Assembly: GCF_050496545.1 (NCBI RefSeq)
Contig: NZ_JBNVZV010000018.1
Span: 1-64,000, forward strand
Source of the DNA: Phycicoccus avicenniae_A
GTDB lineage: Bacteria; Actinomycetota; Actinomycetes; Actinomycetales; Dermatophilaceae
Direction of reading: 5' to 3'
Length of the DNA: 64,000 bases
Positions 7,719 to 15,845 of the stretch are shown one piece after another. The first letter of the stretch is position 1. Every line of letters starts with the position of its first letter. The translations under genes and the position numbers were made by a program. The notes below the pieces were generated by a model, which was not told the origin of the DNA, made no database searches, and saw only the letters and a list, made by a program, of their open reading frames with translations.

Positions 7719-7745
7719 GTGAGTGAGTGCTCACTCACTTAAGAT
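7719..7745 (+). promoter_or_regulatory. TetR operator overlapping the promoter of the regulator-exporter operon
   Basis: GTGAGTGAG-TG-CTCACTCAC (7719-7738) is a perfect inverted repeat with 9-bp arms, typical in size and sequence of TetR-family operators. It is followed at once by the -10-like TAAGAT (7740-7745), which lies 8 bp before the GTG at 7754. The operator therefore fills the -35/-10 spacer, so binding would block RNA polymerase, and the transcript probably starts at the GTG. Autorepression by the TetR protein encoded downstream is the natural reading. Confidence 0.75.
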
Positions 7746-7753
7746 CGTCCCTC

Positions 7754-8344
7754 GTGACCCCCCGTGCCCCCGCGATGAGCCCCGAGGACCGCCGCTCGGC
7801 CATCGTCGACGTGACGATCCCCCTGCTGCGCGAGCACGGGAGCGCCCTGACCACCAAGCAGGTGGCCGAGGCGGCCGGGATCGCCGAGGGCACGGTGTTC
7901 CGGGCGTTCGGTACCAAGGACGACCTCGTCCAGGCCTGCGCCACAGCGGTGTTCGACAGCACGCCGGCCGTCGCCGCCCTGCGCGGTATCGACCCCGAGC
8001 TCCCCCTCGACGCACGGCTCACCGCCGGCGTGGCCGTCATGCAGGCCCACGTCGAGCGCATCGTGGGACTCATCTCGGTCCTCCACCACGCGGGGGCCCG
8101 ACCCCCGGTGGACCCGAAGCGGCGCGGATCCTCGGACCCCGCCGTCGACGCCGCGTTCACCGACCTGGTCGGCCCGGACGCCGCAACCCTGCGCAAGCCG
8201 GTCCGCGAGGTCATCGGCCTCCTCCAGCTGCTGACCCTCTCGAGCGTCCACCCGCTGATGTCCACGGGCCGGCTCGACCCCGCCGAGATCGTCGACGTCG
8301 TCCTCGACGGCACCCGCCACCACCCCGACCGGGAGACCCGCTGA
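7754..8344 (+). CDS. TetR-family transcriptional regulator of the adjacent ABC exporter
   Basis: The protein is 196 residues. Its N-terminal TetR HTH reads LTTKQVAEAAGIAEGTVFRAFGTKDDLVQA, preceded by a helix from RRSAIVDVTIPLLREHG. The C-terminal ligand domain is poorly conserved, as usual. The GTG at 7754 is chosen because a -10 box ends 8 bp before it and no ribosome binding site is present (leaderless); an ATG at 7775 is the alternative. A perfect operator-like palindrome lies immediately upstream. The stop codon overlaps the ATG of the first ABC exporter gene (TGATG). It probably senses a compound exported by the two transporters. Confidence 0.88.
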   Translation: MTPRAPAMSPEDRRSAIVDVTIPLLREHGSALTTKQVAEAAGIAEGTVFRAFGTKDDLVQACATAVFDSTPAVAALRGIDPELPLDARLTAGVAVMQAHVERIVGLISVLHHAGARPPVDPKRRGSSDPAVDAAFTDLVGPDAATLRKPVREVIGLLQLLTLSSVHPLMSTGRLDPAEIVDVVLDGTRHHPDRETR

Positions 8345-10077
8345 TGCTGCTCCGTCTCGTCCGAACCCACCTGCGGCCCTACGCGGTCCCGCTGACCCTG
8401 CTCCTCGCGCTCCAGCTGGCCGGCACGCTCGCCTCGCTGTACCTGCCGAGCCTCAACGGCCGCATCATCGACGAGGGGGTCGCGGTGGGGGACACCGGCT
8501 TCATCGTCACCGCCGGGATGTGGATGCTCGGCGTCTCGTTCGTCCAGATCCTCGCCACCATCGTCGCCACGCGGATCGCCGCCCTGACCGCGGCCTCCCT
8601 CGGGCGCGACGTCCGCGCGGCCGTCTTCTCGCGGGTCGGCTCGTTCTCGGCGCGCGAGGTGTCCTCGTTCGGCGCCCCGACCCTGATCAGCCGCACGACC
8701 AACGACGTCACGCAGGTCCAGCAGGTCGTCTACATGGGTCTGGCGATCATGGTGTCGGCCCCGATCATGATGGTCGGCGGCATCGTCATGGCGCTGCGCG
8801 AGGACATCGGGCTGTCGTGGCTCGTGGCCGTCGCGGTCCCGCTGCTCGGCGCGTCGGTCGGCCTCGTCATCAGCCGGATGATCCCCCACTTCCGCGCGAT
8901 GCAGAAGGCCGTCGACACCGTGAACCGCATCCTGCGGGAACAGATCACGGGCATCCGGGTGGTGCGCGCCTTCGTCCGCGAGGACGTCGAGCGCGAGCGC
9001 TTCGGCGAGGCCAACCACACGTACACGAACACCGCGCTGGCCGTCGGTCGGCTGATGGCGCTGGCCTTCCCCATCGTCATGGTCGTCTTCAACGCCTCGA
9101 CCGTCGCGGTCATCTGGTTCGGCGCCCAGCGGGTCGACTCCGGCGCGATGCAGGTCGGGGCCCTCACCGCCTTCATGAGCTACCTGATCCAGATCCTCAT
9201 GTCGGTGATGATGGCGACCTTCATGTCGATGATGATCCCCCGCGCCTCGGTCTCGGCCGGGCGCATCGTCGAGGTCCTCGACACCGAGTCCTCCGTCGTC
9301 CCGGCGGCCGACCCGGTGCCGCTGCCCGCGGGCCCGCTCGCGCTCGAGCTGCGCGCCGCGACCTTCACCTACCCCGGCGCCGACTCCCCGGTGCTCCGGG
9401 AGGTATCCTTCACGGCCCGCCCCGGCACGACGACCGCCGTCGTCGGCTCCACCGGTGCCGGCAAGACGACCCTCGTCGGCCTCGTGCCGCGCCTCCACGA
9501 CGTCACCGGAGGAGCGGTGCTCCTCGGAGGCCTCGACACCCGCGACGTCGCGCTCGAGGACCTGTGGTCGCACATCGGCCTCGTGCCGCAACGGCCGTAC
9601 CTCTTCACCGGCACGGTCGCGAGCAACCTGCGCCACGGCGACGCCGACGCGACCGACGACGAGCTCTGGGAGGCGCTGCGCATCGCCCAGGCCGAGGACT
9701 TCGTCCGCGCGATGCCCGGGGGCCTGGACGCCCCGATCGCCCAGGGCGGCACCAACGTCAGCGGCGGCCAGCGCCAGCGCCTCGCCATCGCCCGCGCCCT
9801 CGTGCGCCGCCCGGCCGTGTACCTCTTCGACGACGCGTTCTCCGCGCTCGACGTCGCCACCGACGCCCGGCTGCGTGCGGCCCTGCGACCGGTCACCCGC
9901 GAGGCCACCGTCGTGCTCGTCGCGCAGCGCGTCTCGAGCATCGTCCACGCCGACCAGGTGGTCGTCCTCGAGGACGGCGCCGTCGTCGGCGTCGGCACCC
10001 ACGAGGAGCTGCTCGGCTCCTGCCCCACGTACGTCGAGATCGTCGAGAGCCAGCAGGCGATGGAGGAGGTCGCATGA
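8344..10077 (+). CDS. ABC exporter half-transporter, degenerate-site subunit
   Basis: This 577-residue protein has an N-terminal six-helix ABC-exporter membrane domain fused to a nucleotide-binding domain. Walker A is GSTGAGKTT (about residue 368), the Q-loop follows, and the signature is VSGGQRQR. Walker B is YLFDDAFSALD: the catalytic Glu is replaced by Asp (residue 497). The next gene has the canonical Glu but an altered signature. This complementary pattern is the hallmark of heterodimeric exporters of the TM287/288, BmrCD and LmrCD type, with one active and one degenerate ATP site. It probably exports drugs or lipids. The ATG overlaps the tetR stop, and its own end overlaps the next gene by 4 nt. 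Confidence 0.92.
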   Translation: MLLRLVRTHLRPYAVPLTLLLALQLAGTLASLYLPSLNGRIIDEGVAVGDTGFIVTAGMWMLGVSFVQILATIVATRIAALTAASLGRDVRAAVFSRVGSFSAREVSSFGAPTLISRTTNDVTQVQQVVYMGLAIMVSAPIMMVGGIVMALREDIGLSWLVAVAVPLLGASVGLVISRMIPHFRAMQKAVDTVNRILREQITGIRVVRAFVREDVERERFGEANHTYTNTALAVGRLMALAFPIVMVVFNASTVAVIWFGAQRVDSGAMQVGALTAFMSYLIQILMSVMMATFMSMMIPRASVSAGRIVEVLDTESSVVPAADPVPLPAGPLALELRAATFTYPGADSPVLREVSFTARPGTTTAVVGSTGAGKTTLVGLVPRLHDVTGGAVLLGGLDTRDVALEDLWSHIGLVPQRPYLFTGTVASNLRHGDADATDDELWEALRIAQAEDFVRAMPGGLDAPIAQGGTNVSGGQRQRLAIARALVRRPAVYLFDDAFSALDVATDARLRAALRPVTREATVVLVAQRVSSIVHADQVVVLEDGAVVGVGTHEELLGSCPTYVEIVESQQAMEEVA

Positions 10078-12113
10078 GCGAGCTGAAGTCGGCCGAGGAG
10101 AAGGCCGCCGAGGCGCGTCGCGGCCCGGCCGGGGCCCGCCGCGGCGGCCCCCCGCACGCCCAGATCGGCATGCCCACCGAGAAGTCGCAGGACTTCGTCC
10201 CGTCCGCCAAGCGGGTCCTCGGGCTGCTGCGCCCCGAGCGCGCCGTCGTCGCGGGCTCGCTCGTCCTCGCGCTCGTCAGCGTCGTGCTCAACGCGATCGG
10301 CCCCAAGATCCTCGGCCGGGCGACCGACCTGATCTTCGCCGGCGTCTTCAGCCGCCAGATCCCGGCCGACGTCACCCAGGAGCAGTTCGTCGCGGGGCTG
10401 CGGGCCCGCGGGCAGGACACCGTCGCCGATGTCCTCGCCGCGATGGACCACGTGGTCCCCGGGCAGGGCATCGACTTCGGCGCCGTCGGGCAGGTCCTGC
10501 TCGTCGTGCTCGGCATCTACGTCGTCGCGGCAGGGCTCCAGCTCGTGCAGGGGAGGCTGCTCACGACCGCGGTGAACCGCACCGTGTTCCGCCTGCGCCG
10601 CGACGTCGAGGACAAGCTGAACCGGCTCCCGCTGCCGTACTTCGACGCCCAGCCGCGCGGCGAGCTGCTCAGCCGCGTCACCAACGACATCGACAACGTC
10701 GCGCAGAGCCTCCAGCAGACGCTCAGCCAGCTCGTCACCTCGCTGCTCACCGTCGTGGCGATGATCGCGATGATGCTCTACATCTCGCCGCTGCTCGCGG
10801 TCATCGCGCTCGTGACCATCCCCGTGACGATGGTCGTGACGGCGGCGATCGGCAAGCGCTCGCAGGGGCACTTCGTCCAGCAGTGGAAGAGCACGGGAGA
10901 GGTCAACTCGGTCGTCGAGGAGACCTTCACCGGTCACGAGCTGGTCAAGGTCTTCGGCCGCCGTGACGAGGCCGACCGCGAGTTCGCCGAGCGCAACGAC
11001 GCCCTGCACCACGCGAGCTTCCGCGCGCAGTTCATCAGCGGCGTCATCATGCCGACGCTGATGTTCATCGGGAACCTCAACTACGTCGCCATCGCCGTGG
11101 TCGGCGGCTTCCGGGTCGCGAGCGGTGCGATGAGCCTCGGTGACGTCCAGGCCTTCATCCAGTACTCGCGCCAGTTCACCCAGCCCCTGACGCAGGTCGC
11201 CTCGATGGCCAACCTCATGCAGAGCGGGGTCGCCTCCGCCGAGCGGGTGTTCGAGGTCCTCGACGCCCCGGAGCAGGAGCCCGACTCCGGCACGCCGGCC
11301 CGCATCGACGACCCCCGCGGTCGCGTCGCCTTCGAGGACGTCTCGTTCTCCTACACGCCCGAGCAGCCGCTCATCGAGCACCTCGACCTCGTCGTCGAGC
11401 CCGGCCAGACGGTGGCCATCGTCGGCCCCACCGGCGCCGGCAAGACGACGCTCGTCAACCTCGTGATGCGCTTCTACGAGCTCGACGGCGGCCGGATCAC
11501 CCTCGACGGCAAGGACATCCGTGAGCTGACGCGCCACGACCTCCGCTCGCGCACCGGCATGGTCCTGCAGGACACCTGGCTGTTCGCGGGGACCATCCGC
11601 GACAACATCGCCTACGGGCGGCCGGGTGCGACGGAGGAGGAGATCCTCGAGGCGGCCCGCGCCACCTACGTGGACCGCTTCGTGCACTCGCTGCCGGACG
11701 GCTACGACACCGAGCTCAACGCCGAGGCCGACAACATCAGCGCCGGTGAGCGCCAGCTGGTCACCATCGCGCGGGCCTTCCTCGCGAACCCGTCCCTGCT
11801 GATCCTCGACGAGGCCACGAGCTCGGTCGACACCCGCACCGAGCTGCTCGTCCAGCACGCGATGGCCGCGCTGCGCAGCGACCGCACGAGCTTCGTCATC
11901 GCGCACCGCCTCTCGACGATCCGCGACGCCGACCTCATCCTCGTCATGGAGGACGGCCGCATCGTCGAACGCGGTTCGCACGCAGAGCTGCTCGCCGCCG
12001 GCGGCGCGTTCGCCCGGCTGCACGCCGCGCAGTTCGAGGGGGCGGTCGGCGACATCGCCGAGGAGGCTCCGGCACCCGGCGGCCCGCCCGCCCTGGCCGG
12101 CCCCCGCGGCTGA
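10074..12113 (+). CDS. ABC exporter half-transporter, catalytic-site subunit
   Basis: The protein is 679 residues, longer than its partner because of a roughly 60-residue Ala/Arg/Lys-rich cytoplasmic N-terminus and an insertion between the first membrane helices. The nucleotide-binding domain has Walker A GPTGAGKTT, a non-canonical signature ISAGERQL (in place of LSGGQ), Walker B LLILDEATSSVD with the catalytic Glu, and the H-loop FVIAHRLSTI. Together with the preceding Walker-B-degenerate subunit it should form a heterodimer. Its odd signature would contribute to the degenerate site. The 4-nt ATGA overlap implies coupled, roughly equimolar synthesis. The substrate is not predictable; the TetR gene in the operon suggests a small-molecule inducer. 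Confidence 0.92.
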   Translation: MSELKSAEEKAAEARRGPAGARRGGPPHAQIGMPTEKSQDFVPSAKRVLGLLRPERAVVAGSLVLALVSVVLNAIGPKILGRATDLIFAGVFSRQIPADVTQEQFVAGLRARGQDTVADVLAAMDHVVPGQGIDFGAVGQVLLVVLGIYVVAAGLQLVQGRLLTTAVNRTVFRLRRDVEDKLNRLPLPYFDAQPRGELLSRVTNDIDNVAQSLQQTLSQLVTSLLTVVAMIAMMLYISPLLAVIALVTIPVTMVVTAAIGKRSQGHFVQQWKSTGEVNSVVEETFTGHELVKVFGRRDEADREFAERNDALHHASFRAQFISGVIMPTLMFIGNLNYVAIAVVGGFRVASGAMSLGDVQAFIQYSRQFTQPLTQVASMANLMQSGVASAERVFEVLDAPEQEPDSGTPARIDDPRGRVAFEDVSFSYTPEQPLIEHLDLVVEPGQTVAIVGPTGAGKTTLVNLVMRFYELDGGRITLDGKDIRELTRHDLRSRTGMVLQDTWLFAGTIRDNIAYGRPGATEEEILEAARATYVDRFVHSLPDGYDTELNAEADNISAGERQLVTIARAFLANPSLLILDEATSSVDTRTELLVQHAMAALRSDRTSFVIAHRLSTIRDADLILVMEDGRIVERGSHAELLAAGGAFARLHAAQFEGAVGDIAEEAPAPGGPPALAGPRG

Positions 12114-12124
12114 GCCCCGGCCGA

Positions 12125-12159
12125 CCCGCGGCACCGGCGAAATCGCGCCGGTGCGCGGG
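12125..12159 (+). terminator. Terminator-like hairpin after the ABC exporter operon
   Basis: CCCGC-g-GCACCGGC is followed by the 8-nt loop GAAATCGC and then GCCGGTGCGCGGG. This makes a 13-bp stem with one bulged G, starting 11 bp after the stop of the second exporter gene. There is no T-run, as is common in high-GC actinomycetes. Confidence 0.6.
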
Positions 12160-12183
12160 CCCGACCGCGTGGGCGGGAGGGGC

Positions 12184-12189
12184 TAGCGT
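12184..12189 (+). promoter_or_regulatory. -10-like element before the symporter gene
   Basis: TAGCGT fits the TANNNT -10 pattern and would give a start point near 12196, about 27 nt before the GTG at 12223. No convincing -35 element is seen. Confidence 0.35.
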
Positions 12190-12222
12190 GACGGGCGGTG
12201 CCGGTGCGGCACCGTCCTCGAC

Positions 12223-14028
12223 GTGGAGCGGGTGGTGGGCGTGGTCGCAGCAGGAGCGCAGGCACTGGTCGGAGGGCTGCCGGCGGCGCTGCCCAGCGCG
12301 GACACCCTCATCGACGCGAGTCCCGTCGACTACCTGATCCTCGTCGTCTACTTCGGCTTCGTCCTCGGCATCGGCGTCATCGCCCGGCGCTCGGTCTCGG
12401 ACTCGGTCGACTTCTTCCTCTCCGGTCGCTCGCTGCCGGCGTGGGTCACCGGCCTGGCCTTCATCTCGGCCAACCTCGGCGCCGTCGAGATCATGGGCAT
12501 GAGCGCGAACGGTGCCCAGTTCGGCATCCCGACCGTCCACTACTTCTGGGTCGGCGCCATCCCGGCGATGCTCTTCCTCGGCGTCGTGATGATGCCCTTC
12601 TACTACGGCTCGAAGGTGCGCTCGGTCCCCGAGTTCATGTTCCGGCGCTTCGGCACCGGCGCGCACCTGGTCAACGCCCTCTCCTTCGCGGTCGCGCAGC
12701 TGCTCATCGCCGGCGTCAACCTCTACCTCCTCGGCAGCATCGTGCGCGCGCTGCTCGGCTGGCCGCTGTGGGTCTCGCTGATCGTCGCGGCGATCATCGT
12801 CCTCTCGTACATCACCCTCGGCGGGCTGTCGGCGGCGATCTACAACGAGGTCCTCCAGTTCTTCGTCATCGTCGCGAGCCTCCTGCCGCTCGTCCTCATC
12901 GGGCTCCACCGCGTCGGCGGCTACGGCGGGCTCAAGGACAAGATCACCGAGATGGCGGCGTCGGCCCCGGCCGCGGCGGGCGTCCCGCCGGCCGACCAGC
13001 AGCTCGAGTCCTGGCCCGGTCAGGCGCTCTCCGGCTTCGACAACCCGTTCTGGTCGGTGGTCGGCATCGTCTTCGGCCTGGGCTTCGTCCTCTCCTTCGG
13101 CTACTGGACGACCAACTTCGTCGAGGTCCAGCGGGCCATGGCCTCCGAGTCGATCTCGGCGGCGCGCAAGACGCCGATCATCGGCGCCTTCCCGAAGATG
13201 TTCATCCCCTTCCTCACGATCTTCCCGGGCATGATCGCCGCGGTCCTCGTGCCCGAGATCGTCGACCTGAAGAACGGCGGGAGCCCACCGGGCGGGGCCT
13301 CGGGGGAGGGCGTGAAGTACAACGACTCGCTGCTCTTCCTGATGCGCGACCTCCTGCCCAACGGCCTCCTCGGCCTGGCGATCACCGGTCTGCTCGCCGC
13401 GTTCATGGCGGGCATGGCGGCCAACATCTCCGCGTTCAACACGGTCTTCAGCTACGACCTGTGGGAGCGCTACATCCGCAAGGACCGCAGCGACGACTAC
13501 TACCTGCGGATCGGCCGGCTGGCCACCGTCGGCGCCACGGTCATCGCGATCTTCACCGCGTTCGTCGCGAGCGGCTTCGGCAACGTCATGGACTACCTCC
13601 AGACGCTGTTCGGCTTCTTCAACGCCCCGCTCTTCGCGACCTTCATCCTCGGCATGTTCTGGAAGCGGATGACGGCCACGGCGGGATGGACGGGTCTGGT
13701 GTCCGGCACGGTCTCGGCGGTGCTCGTGGCCTTCCTCAGCGAGGACGCCTTCGGCTCGGCCTCGCTCGGCGTGATCCCGCTCGGTGGGCAGGGTGCGGCG
13801 TTCGTCGCGGCGGCCACGGCGTTCGTCGTCGACATCGCGGTGTCGGTGGCGGTGACGATGGTGACCCAGCCCAAGCCCGCCTCCGAGCTGGTGGGGCTGG
13901 TGTACTCGGAGACCCCGGTCGAGCAGCGCACCGACCCCAAGGAGGCGACCTACCCCTGGTACCGCCGCACGGTGCCTCTCGCGGGTGTCGCGCTCGGCAT
14001 GGTCGTCGTCCTCAACATCCTCTTCTGA
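12223..14028 (+). CDS. Sodium:solute symporter family (SSS, LeuT fold) transporter
   Basis: The protein is about 600 residues with at least 12 hydrophobic segments. The SSS hallmarks are a first helix (YLILVVYFGFVLGIGVIARR), then the FFLSGRSLPAWVTGLAF segment typical of SGLT/PutP transporters, then AANISAFNTVFSYDLWERY in the later core. The sequence is nearer the sugar/myo-inositol (SGLT-like) branch than PutP, but the substrate is not assigned. The exact start is uncertain: the GTG at 12223 lacks a ribosome binding site, and the first membrane helix begins about 35 residues in, so a nearby downstream start is possible. A small two-helix membrane protein follows 13 bp downstream, probably in the same operon. 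Confidence 0.85.
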   Translation: MERVVGVVAAGAQALVGGLPAALPSADTLIDASPVDYLILVVYFGFVLGIGVIARRSVSDSVDFFLSGRSLPAWVTGLAFISANLGAVEIMGMSANGAQFGIPTVHYFWVGAIPAMLFLGVVMMPFYYGSKVRSVPEFMFRRFGTGAHLVNALSFAVAQLLIAGVNLYLLGSIVRALLGWPLWVSLIVAAIIVLSYITLGGLSAAIYNEVLQFFVIVASLLPLVLIGLHRVGGYGGLKDKITEMAASAPAAAGVPPADQQLESWPGQALSGFDNPFWSVVGIVFGLGFVLSFGYWTTNFVEVQRAMASESISAARKTPIIGAFPKMFIPFLTIFPGMIAAVLVPEIVDLKNGGSPPGGASGEGVKYNDSLLFLMRDLLPNGLLGLAITGLLAAFMAGMAANISAFNTVFSYDLWERYIRKDRSDDYYLRIGRLATVGATVIAIFTAFVASGFGNVMDYLQTLFGFFNAPLFATFILGMFWKRMTATAGWTGLVSGTVSAVLVAFLSEDAFGSASLGVIPLGGQGAAFVAAATAFVVDIAVSVAVTMVTQPKPASELVGLVYSETPVEQRTDPKEATYPWYRRTVPLAGVALGMVVVLNILF

Positions 14029-14041
14029 CGAAGGAGCAGTC

Positions 14042-14332
14042 ATGGCAGACACGCACAAGGCCGGCGCCTTCGACATCCGCAACGTCATCGGGTCGCTGCT
14101 CGCGATCTACGGCGTCATCCTCCTCGCGATGGGCCTCTTCGCCGACGCCGAGACCGAGAAGACCGGCGGCGTCAACGCCAACCTGTGGGCGGGCATCGCC
14201 CTGCTCGTGGTCGGGCTCGGGTTCATGGCGTGGGCGCGGGTCCGGCCGATCGTCGTGCCTGAGGACGTCGAGCACGTGACCGACGACCCCACCCGCCCGG
14301 CCCCGAAGAAGCGCCCGCGCGGCGGGCACTGA
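14042..14332 (+). CDS. Small two-helix membrane protein, partner of the symporter
   Basis: The protein is 96 residues with two predicted membrane helices (NVIGSLLAIYGVILLAMGLF and LWAGIALLVVGLGFMAWA) joined by a short loop. A basic, Pro-rich cytoplasmic tail ends in PKKRPRGGH. GAAGGAG lies 5 bases before the ATG. It follows the symporter gene with a 13-bp gap and precedes the hydrolase gene by 2 bp, so the three are one operon. Small membrane proteins often sit beside SSS transporters, but I recognise no named domain here. A role as an accessory or stabilising subunit is inference. Confidence 0.75.
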   Translation: MADTHKAGAFDIRNVIGSLLAIYGVILLAMGLFADAETEKTGGVNANLWAGIALLVVGLGFMAWARVRPIVVPEDVEHVTDDPTRPAPKKRPRGGH

Positions 14333-14334
14333 CG

Positions 14335-15051
14335 ATGCCGTCCCGGGCCGCCCGCGTGGGCGACCTCGACGCGTACCTCGCGGTCCCGGACGGCGAGGGC
14401 CCGTGGCCGGGGCTCGTGCTCGTCCACGAGGCGTTCGGGCTCGACGCGAACATGCGTGCCCTCGCCGACCGGATGGCCGGCGCCGGGTTCCTCACCCTGG
14501 CCCCCGACCTCTTCTCGCGCGGGCGCCGCTCGACCTGCCTGCGGCAGACGTTCACCGCCCTGCGACGCGGCCACGGCCCGGCCTTCGACGACGTCGATGC
14601 GGCCCGGGGGCAGCTGCTCGCCCACGAGCGGTGCAGCGGCCGGGTCGGGGTCATCGGGTTCTGCATGGGCGGGGCGTTCGCGCTGGCCCTCGCGCCGCGC
14701 CCCGGCTGGGACGCGGCGGCCGTGAACTACGGGATGCTGCCCTCCTCCCCGGACGCCCTCGACGGTGCCTGCCCGGTCGTCGCCAGCTACGGCGGGCGCG
14801 ACCGCAGCCTCTCGGGCGCCGCCGAGAAGCTCGAGGTGGCCCTCGCCGCCCGGGACGTGCCGCACGACGTGCGCGAGTACCCGCGGGCCGGCCACTCCTT
14901 CCTCAACCCCGAGGAGGCCGGGCCGTGGTGGCTGACGCCGGTCGCGCGCTTCGTCCTGCACGCCGGGCCCGAGCCGGAGTCGGCCGCCGACGCCTGGCGC
15001 CGCATCGACACCTTCCTCGGCGAGCACCTCGCGGGACCGGCGGCGTCCTAG
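14335..15051 (+). CDS. Dienelactone hydrolase family protein
   Basis: This 238-residue alpha/beta-hydrolase has the DLH-type nucleophile elbow GFCMGGAF, with Cys110 as nucleophile instead of Ser. The catalytic Asp is in YGGRDRS and the His in AGHSFLN. An early LVLVHEAFGLD segment forms the oxyanion-side strand. The length and Cys nucleophile match carboxymethylenebutenolidase-like enzymes, which open cyclic ester bonds. The true substrate is unknown. The ATG lies 2 bp after the preceding small membrane protein gene. The 3' end overlaps the convergent gene by 4 bp. Confidence 0.88.
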   Translation: MPSRAARVGDLDAYLAVPDGEGPWPGLVLVHEAFGLDANMRALADRMAGAGFLTLAPDLFSRGRRSTCLRQTFTALRRGHGPAFDDVDAARGQLLAHERCSGRVGVIGFCMGGAFALALAPRPGWDAAAVNYGMLPSSPDALDGACPVVASYGGRDRSLSGAAEKLEVALAARDVPHDVREYPRAGHSFLNPEEAGPWWLTPVARFVLHAGPEPESAADAWRRIDTFLGEHLAGPAAS

Positions 15052-15824
15052 ACGATGCGCCCCGGCCCGCTCCAGCGGGGCAGCAGGCCGGCGGGGTCGT
15101 CGGGCGTGCCGCCGCGGTTCCAGAGGGCCAGGTAGAGGTCCACGGCGGTGCCGGTCAGCGCCACGGCGCCGTCGGGTGACGGCGCGCCCGGTGCGAGCCG
15201 GCGGGTGGCCACGGCGTCGGTGCCGACCTCGAGCAGCCAGCGCTCCCCGCTGTCGGCGGCGACGACCGCCGGGTACGGGCCGGCCTCCGCGCGAGGGCCC
15301 TTCCCGCGGCGCGGCCAGAAGCCGACGAGCAGCTCGTCGACGCCGTCGAGGGCGGTGGCGGCGTCGAACCAGGCGTCGGCGGCGGTCAGGGTGCGGTCGT
15401 CGCGGGCGGCCAGGGCATCGAGCGCGTGGATCGTCGTCTCGTGGTGCTGGCGCCGGGCCCAGAACAGCCGGGGCGGCGGCGCCTCGCGCAGGAAGGTGAA
15501 CGCCTCGAGGTCGTCGGGTGCGGCGCGCAGCGTGGCCATGAGGGCATCGGCGCCCTCGCGCAGCCAGGCCAGCAGGTCCGGGGCCTCGCGCCCGCCGGCC
15601 TCGAAGGTGTCGATGTCGACCGCGCGGGGGTCGCCGCCGGTGAGCATCGCCGTCGCCCACCGGTGCACGGCGCCCTGGTGCACGACGAGGTCGGTCACCG
15701 TCCAGCCTGGGCAGGTCGGCACCGGTGCGTCCGGGCCGGCCTCACCGGCCCAGCCGACCATCCGCTCGACGGCAACCGCGATCCCCGTGAGGTGGTGCTC
15801 GACGCCCGGGCGCAGGTCGCTCAT
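15048..15824 (-). CDS. Maleylpyruvate isomerase-type mycothiol-dependent enzyme family protein
   Basis: The 258-residue protein starts with the DinB-like helical N-terminal domain typical of this actinobacterial family (VPTCPGWTVTDLVVHQGAVHRW, with the W-x-V-x-D-L-V-x-H metal-ligand pattern, then the RRQHHETTIHALDA segment). The C-terminal 90 residues resemble the family's MDMPI-C domain. Members use a metal and mycothiol for isomerase or transferase reactions, which fits an actinomycete. The substrate is unknown. The convergent neighbour is a dienelactone hydrolase; both families include aromatic ring-cleavage enzymes, but no complete pathway is present. Start ATG at 15824. Confidence 0.82.
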   Translation of the reverse strand: MSDLRPGVEHHLTGIAVAVERMVGWAGEAGPDAPVPTCPGWTVTDLVVHQGAVHRWATAMLTGGDPRAVDIDTFEAGGREAPDLLAWLREGADALMATLRAAPDDLEAFTFLREAPPPRLFWARRQHHETTIHALDALAARDDRTLTAADAWFDAATALDGVDELLVGFWPRRGKGPRAEAGPYPAVVAADSGERWLLEVGTDAVATRRLAPGAPSPDGAVALTGTAVDLYLALWNRGGTPDDPAGLLPRWSGPGRIV

Positions 15825-15845
15825 GCGCGCCAGTCTGCCGTCGGC

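Noticed and set aside
9369..14088. Long minus-strand frames opposite the ABC exporter and the sodium symporter
   Set aside because: Same reason: the plus-strand proteins are clear family members and the antisense products show no motif.
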